This document shows, one piece after another, positions 56,714-64,000 of a DNA stretch of 64,000 bases. Origin of the DNA: Diabrotica undecimpunctata (lineage: Eukaryota > Arthropoda > Insecta > Coleoptera > Chrysomelidae); NCBI RefSeq assembly GCF_040954645.1, contig NC_092809.1:78446935-78510934 (forward strand), read 5' to 3'. Numbering within the stretch: the stretch's first letter is position 1; the number at the start of each line of letters is the position of its first letter. The position numbers were made by a program, and so were the translations under genes. The notes beneath the pieces are model-generated. The model was not told where the DNA came from. It worked only from the letters and a program-made list of their open reading frames with translations, and made no database searches.

Positions 56714-57299
56714 GTAACTTGAATTTTTATTTTGTGACTTTGTACTTTGTTTGTAATCTAAAACTATGAACCTTCACTTAATAATGAATCTCATATTAAA
56801 TATTTGCATTTTACTTTGAATGTTGTGGTCAGTTTTTGTTCAACCCTGTGAGTATATGATGAAAATGGACTCTTACAACACTGATGAATTTTCATTTCGA
56901 GCCACCTTACGTTGAAGTGTCTTATGTACTCTTATGTCTTATGATTCTGTATCTATCTTATACCTTTTATAATGTTGAAATTGAGCTTCAGACCAAGTGT
57001 TCCATTAATATTTTTCAAATTACCTATTATGAACTTCAATAAGAGAAGAACACACTAAGTACATACATTCTAGATTGGTCTTTAGTTTTTCAAAAATGGT
57101 TGGGCTCTATTAAAATGTAGTATTCAGGTGAGAGTTTGTTAGCTCATTCAACACAGTTCAATTTTGTTACCAATTTTTCTATAAACAAAAGTTATTATAA
57201 ATAATAACTGTATGTAATATATTATATTACCTTTATAACTGTACTACAAGTACACGAAGTATCAATATTACTTTAAGCAAAGGTTTTTTTCTGATTTAG
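56714..57299. other. Intron within NBD2
   Basis: Starts GTAACT and ends CTGATTTAG. No element recognised. Confidence 0.6.
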
Positions 57300-59419
<2,120 letters not shown>

Positions 59420-59693
59420 AACTGACGCTTTAATTCAGAAAACCATCCGAAAGAAGTTCTCAGATTGCACTGTGATAACCGTCGCACACAGGTTAAACAC
59501 CATCATGGACTCTGATAAAGTATTAGTTATGGATGCTGGACAAATATCAGAGTTTGATCATCCTCATTTACTGCTTCAAAAGAAAAACAGAGTTTTTTAC
59601 AATATGGTTGCTGAAACCGGTAGAGCAACTGCTGAACAGCTCAGAAAAATTGCTTCAGATAGTTATCAAAAGCTAAATGCATTACCAGAGTAA
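59420..59693 (+). CDS. ABCC terminal exon: NBD2 H-loop and C-terminus
   Basis: Completes TDALIQKTIRKKFSDCTVIT, VAHRLNTIMDSDKVLVMDAG (H-loop His) and a C-terminal tail ending RKIASDSYQKLNALPE with the stop TAA at 59691-59693. The tail length is normal for MRP4-like proteins. Confidence 0.94.
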
Positions 59694-59716
59694 TTAGGAC
59701 TGTTTTATTGAGTTAA

Positions 59717-59735
59717 AATAAAATAATTTAATAAA
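59717..59735 (+). promoter_or_regulatory. Polyadenylation signals of the ABCC gene
   Basis: AATAAA occurs at 59717-59722 and 59730-59735, within 45 bp of the stop codon, giving a very short 3' UTR. Which one is used cannot be told. Confidence 0.6.
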
Positions 59736-59739
59736 GTTA

Positions 59740-60675
59740 ATAATAAAAATTACTTAATTGTTGTTACCATTAAATATTTTTATGTGATGTTCCTATATTT
59801 TTAGATTGATTATATTAACTTAAACTAAATTTAAATAATAAGTTCTCATTTAACTGCCAACCTTAAATGACGTAGTCCAAAAATGCGTATTTACACTATT
59901 TTATAGTATACCAATGTATCATTGGTATAAAAATATTAATTAAATTTTTTTAATTATTTTATATGTCTCTATTACTATTAATTCCCCATTGATAATATAA
60001 AAAAAGCAACAATCATCAAATAGAGCAAGCCAAATTTCAGACAGAACCCACAAGTCTGTATAAAAATTTGTCTGTAAATTCAATTCATAAGAATGAAAGA
60101 GAGTCCCCCTTTATATCTGTTAATAAACATGAATCGCCGAAATGTTTCTACGGGCATCAATGCAGAACGACTGCACCAAATTAGATAATTATTTTTTTGT
60201 TGTGTTTCTTATTCTCAGCAGAAGGTTTGTATACAAGATAATTTTCACAAAATTATACGGAAAGACCTTAAAAACAGTTTTTCTGTCATTTTAAATCGCA
60301 ATGTAACTATTAAATGGCGCTATATTATGCCTAACAAAGAAAGCTATGATTAACAAAATAAATCTCAGTATTGACAAATTGACATAATGGCATAGCCTTA
60401 AGTATTTAGTATTGCGGCTCCAAATAATAACGATAAAGTTTCAACATATCAGATGGGAAGATATGGCAATGAGGTGATTTGGAGATTCTCTTCATTTTCC
60501 ATTCACAAACGGCATCCCACTGTAGTTAATTTAGCTGTTTACCTGGCGGATGAACGACGACTTTATTTCAAAATCAATGACAATATTAAAATGTTACCTT
60601 TTCTTAAAGGGAGACTTGACAACGTATTATATTATTAGTTAAATTTTAAGTTCAGCGATAAGTCAGAATCTGTTT
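59740..60675. other. Downstream flank, nothing recognised
   Basis: AT-rich sequence with only short open frames. Confidence 0.4.
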
Positions 60676-60679
60676 ATTA

Positions 60680-60825
60680 AAATAAGATAAAATAGAATTA
60701 AATAGCGTAAAATAGAATAAAATGGAATATAGTAGAATAACATGAATAAGATGAAATGAAGTGAAATAAAATGAAATGAAAGGAAATGAAATGAAATGAA
60801 ATGACATGAAATGAAATGAATGCGA
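60680..60825. repeat. ATGAA/AATAG-type pentanucleotide repeat
   Basis: Imperfect AAATAGAAT units grade into ATGAAATGAA units. The tract ends at GCGAGACGC, beyond which base composition becomes more GC-rich. Confidence 0.9.
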
Positions 60826-60829
60826 GACG

Positions 60830-61158
60830 CAGGTGCACCGCACCTTTTGGAATATAACCTTTAGCGAATCCACTGCCCCTACGAGTCCGACACAATTTGG
60901 GGGTGGAGCTGATTATGAGCGTGGGGCTCCACCTCCGGTAGTACCTGCGTTGCTACATGAACACTCGTCCGTTATCTCAATCATGGGCGGACAGGTCAAC
61001 GCAAGTAGAAATAAAATCCCAACCTCGCACGTTTGGCAGGTTGCCGTCGAGAATGCTCATCTGCCACTCATCTCCACAGTGGGCACGTACCGCAAGCTCA
61101 CGTCCAGCTCGTAGCTAAACTTATAGAGTTATAAGTTTGTTTAACTGCACTTAGGTTA
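60830..61158 (+). other. GC-richer segment, possible 5' part of a LINE
   Basis: A short open frame (60833-61114) lacks a recognisable domain. The GC content is clearly above its neighbours, and it precedes the LINE remnant on the same strand, so it may be that element's 5' region. The function is unknown. Confidence 0.35.
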
Positions 61159-61159
61159 T

Positions 61160-61840
61160 GTGGAATGAGAGTACAGTGGCCCTACGTGAGCTTGTCTCGG
61201 GAACTAGGAACGTACGAAGATGGGACAATTACGTACAAGAAATGGAGGAACAGGATTTAAATATGTATCATGTTTGGAAGCTTCAAAGAATATCAAGAAA
61301 CGACATAAAACCCATCCCCCACCACATTAAGAAAATGGTGTCGTCTAGATCATTGAAGAAAAACCCGAGGTGATGAGAGTGTATACTCTCGAGAGTATAC
61401 ACTCTCGAGAGAGTGTATACTAAATTATCACCAAGACGAAGACTTCATCGAAGAAGTCGAAGAACACCTAGAAATGCCAGAAGAACCAGACGAGATAATC
61501 ACACCCACGTCTCTACAAGAAATAAACGAATTGTTCAAAAATTGTTCACCGAAAAAAGCACCTGGTCTAGACGAAATTTCAAACAGAGTTTTAAAATATC
61601 TGCCAGCGAAAGTAATGGTATTTTAAATAAACATCGTTTATATATTTTTAATATCACAAATGCGATAATCACATATTGGCTCCTCTCAAACCAAAAGAAG
61701 GAAGCTCACGTTATTATGATTTCAAAGCCAGGCAAAAACCACACATTTACAAACAACAATAAGCCGATAAGCCAGCACATAGCACTGGCAATTTTAACAA
61801 TCACTAATGATATTCCTTTTTAGACATCTCTTAAAAAAAT
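61160..61840 (+). mobile_element. Jockey-like LINE fragment
   Basis: The plus strand reads HQDEDFIEEVEEHLEMPEEP, PTSLQEINELFKNCSPKKAP and GLDEISNRVLKYLPAKVMVF, the start of a jockey-type RT, then VIMISKPGKNHTFTNNNKPI in another frame. Only the RT entry is preserved. Confidence 0.78.
61378..61420. repeat. Palindrome AGTGTATACTCTCGAGAGTATACACT plus partial second arm
   Basis: A perfect 26-bp palindrome spans 61378-61403, with a further TCGAGAGAGTGTATAC arm to 61420. It sits inside the jockey-like remnant, where it breaks the frame. Confidence 0.95.
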
Positions 61841-61859
61841 TACAAAAAACTCAAAACCC

Positions 61860-62100
61860 GGGCACACTTATAGAGAGCTCCTATCGCGCTTCAAAATGCT
61901 ATAGGGGTGAAAGGGATGGTCTGGAGCATTGGGACTCGTTGGAGTGACTCCTGATTATACGAGTTAATCTTCCTCGTCCCAATGAATTGTAACACCCGAG
62001 CTTAGTTCTAAGGGGTGTACAAGGCTCACAGGCTGGGTTACATTAAATTGCTTGCTTGCTTGTTAAGGCATTGCTTGAAAAAGGCATTAACATTAATGGT
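61860..62100 (+). other. Possible repeat edge, not assigned
   Basis: Sequence between two LINE remnants with no recognised coding segment. Confidence 0.35.
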
Positions 62101-62104
62101 TTCC

Positions 62105-62640
62105 TATTAATAACCGAAAATATGCTGACAATACGGCCAAACTAGCGGACAATATAGAGGAGCTGCAAAAAGTGAATTGCAGTAACGCTCTAACAATTTC
62201 AAAAATGGAGTACGGGCTAATATCGACATAGCAAAAAGCAAATATATGGTAATCAGGACACAATCCGATTTAAAAGCTCAGTCGAATGTAAATAATAGAG
62301 CTTATGAAAGGGTTAAAATATTTAAATATCTTAGAGCTACATTAAACAGCAAGTAGAACTGTAAGATAAGATAAGGGTAGCAATGTGCGGGGTCGATAGA
62401 GTTAGAAATAAGAAGATTATTAGATGGCTGAACCAAACAACACAACTGGTCAATATAATAAAGAAACGCAAGGGAATACTTCGGTCACACTATAAGACAT
62501 CCTAAAAAATATGAACTTTTGCACTTGATTCTTCAGGTAAAGATGGTCAAGATAAACGTGGTCCTAATAGAAGAAAAACAATATGGCTAAAAAATCTAAG
62601 AAGAACTAGAAGAAAAAGCATTGTGTAGAAACGCCTTCGT
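62105..62640 (+). mobile_element. Degenerate LINE RT and C-terminus
   Basis: Plus-strand pieces read KYADNTAKLADNIEELQKVN (the YADD box has become YADN), SKYMVIRTQSDLK, YERVKIFKYLRATLNSK and a GRRQ-like C-terminal tail. It is an old relic. Confidence 0.65.
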
Positions 62641-62779
62641 TAAATTTGATAAATACCTCCTTCACCGTGAAGTTTCTTTAATCCTTAGATTCCTAGTCTG
62701 GAAATGTTACATATGGTCCATTCTGATATCGGAAGTGATACTTGTCATTTAAAGTGAGATCTCTGAATCTTATGGAGGT

Positions 62780-63010
62780 TTTCTCGAAATATGGTGTCTC
62801 AGAAGGGTACTTATAACTACGTGGGTGGACCATGTAACGAATTATGGGTACATGGGTCATATTCTACGAAATAACAAATATAATATCCTAAATGTCATCT
62901 TAACGTGTAAAGTTGAAGGTTGAAGAGACCCTGGGCGAAAGGAAAATTCATGGCATAGAGACATAAGAAACTGGTGTGGCATACCATGTCAGTATGATAA
63001 TAAGAACAGC
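62780..63010 (+). mobile_element. LINE 3'-end fragment
   Basis: Reads TTWVDHVTNYGYMGHILRNN and KYNILNVILTCKVEG, then DPGRKENSWHRDIRNWCG, the usual C-terminal tail of LINE ORF2s in this window. It ends with AAGAAGAAGAA near 63090. Confidence 0.65.
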
Positions 63011-63099
63011 AGAAGAAGAATCGCTGTACATTCGACAACCCGCATGAACTCCTACATGCTGCATAGCTACAACACCCAAAGAAGAAGAATTTATTTTCG

Positions 63100-63530
63100 A
63101 TTATTAGATCGAAGTTTAGTAATCTATTACATAATAGTTAAACCATATGATGAAATAATACATAACACAATTATCAGACTGATACAATAATCTCTATAGT
63201 ATACTTTTTACAGATAAGGTACCATGTATTTTGTATTAAATAATGTTTTTATATACTTAAAAAAAATAAAAAAAAGTGTTATCGTTTCGTAAATAGGTAA
63301 ATATGCAATAAAATAAAATAAATTTGAAATGAAACTTCTCATGAATTTCATACTCGTTCACCGTTTTCTCAAATTAAATATCTCACGTGTTGTTGTACGT
63401 ATAACTTGTGGTGTACAGTATTCTGTTAACTAGATTCTAAAATGTGAATTCAGGTACACCAAAGTAAGTTGCATTAACAGTGATAGAAAATTTATTCGAC
63501 CCCATGTAATACATCCGTAATAATCATCCT
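63100..63530. other. AT-rich sequence, nothing recognised
   Basis: No coding similarity seen. It may contain the 5' end of the transposon whose transposase follows. Confidence 0.35.
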
Positions 63531-63534
63531 GGCA

Positions 63535-64000
63535 AGATGATTCTACCAAATGCTATTCGAGTACTAGTGCGAGTCATGGCAAAAGATATATTATATTGCA
63601 TGCAGAAAATACGGAAGGTTTTATACCCAATGCTAGTCTTATATTTTCTTCGACAAAAAAAACTGATGATGAAGAAACCACGGAAATATGGACGCCGATA
63701 TTTTTGCACATTGGTTTGAGGAAAAATTATTAAAGAATCTGGAAAATCCGTCATTAATAGTCTTAGACAATGCTTCGTATCACACCAAAGAGGAGGAAAA
63801 GTTTCTCACAAGCAGCTGGAAAAAAGAAGGCTTAAGAAAGTGGCTGTCGGAGAAAAATATAGAACACAAACATCTAGTTTTAAAAGCTGAATTATTAAAT
63901 AAATGCAAAGAACACGATACTGAGAAAAAATTTGTCGTTGACCAAATGGCACTAAAATATGGTCATGAGGTCCTAAGACTACCACCATATCACTGGTAAT
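63535..64000 (+). pseudogene. DDE transposase fragment related to the 35023 gene, runs off the window
   Basis: One frame reads GKRYIILHAENTEGFIPNAS and a second (from 63688) MDADIFAHWFEEKLLKNLEN, LIVLDNASYHTKEEEKFLTS, WKKEGLRKWLSEKNIEH and EVLRLPPYHW. The aspartate of LDNASYH and the LPPYH block match the 455-residue transposase, with a similarly long segment between them. A frameshift near 63680 and a stop at 63997 show it is inactive. The first catalytic aspartate lies upstream and was not identified. Confidence 0.8.

Overview
This is eukaryotic DNA, almost certainly from an insect and plausibly a TE-rich beetle. The organism is an inference from an AT-rich genome, GT-AG introns, an ABCC transporter gene and the mix of insect-type retroelements; no species marker was seen. 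I found no tRNA, rRNA or CRISPR array. The only recognisable host gene is one plus-strand ABC transporter of subfamily C (MRP4-like; insect annotations often use 'probable multidrug resistance-associated protein lethal(2)03659'). Twelve exons between 20315 and 59693 cover the end of TMD1, NBD1, TMD2, NBD2 and the stop codon. The N-terminal exons lie upstream of the window. At least three indels break its frame, so it is either a decaying copy or carries assembly errors.

Nearly everything else is transposable elements lying in the introns or flanks. 565-4980: an RTE-like non-LTR element (minus), split by a solo LTR (1558-2624) and by a 207-bp LINE fragment with an 11-bp target-site duplication (TSD). 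7233-17203: Gypsy-1 (plus), with about 2-kb LTRs, its right LTR cut at 17204 by a truncated second gypsy family (Gypsy-2b, 17204-19219, minus). 21022-31990: a second RTE copy (plus), split by a complete Gypsy-2a (21939-29059, minus, 4-bp TSD) and by a jockey-like element (about 29424-31100, minus). 35023-36390: an intact DDE transposase ORF in the IS630/Tc1/mariner superfamily. 37560-52720: many degenerate LINE pieces and a mariner relic. 52993-56226: a young R1-like LINE (minus) with an 879-codon ORF, poly(A) tail and perfect 15-bp TSD. 61160-64000: more LINE relics and a second transposase fragment.

Two observations stand out. First, a 933-bp insertion (26176-27108) inside the Gypsy-2a protease region, flanked by a 13-bp TSD, carries two direct 397-bp units, each with a well-formed type I hammerhead ribozyme with minimal stem III, plus an inverted partial copy. 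This layout resembles Penelope-like elements or retrozymes. Second, the Gypsy-2 family appears to carry, downstream of integrase, a macro domain of the OARD1/TARG1 type followed by a CCCH zinc finger. The module is seen in both copies.

The insertion order can be read directly: RTE copy B was hit by Gypsy-2a, which was then hit by the hammerhead element. RTE copies A and B serve as empty-site controls for each other's insertions.
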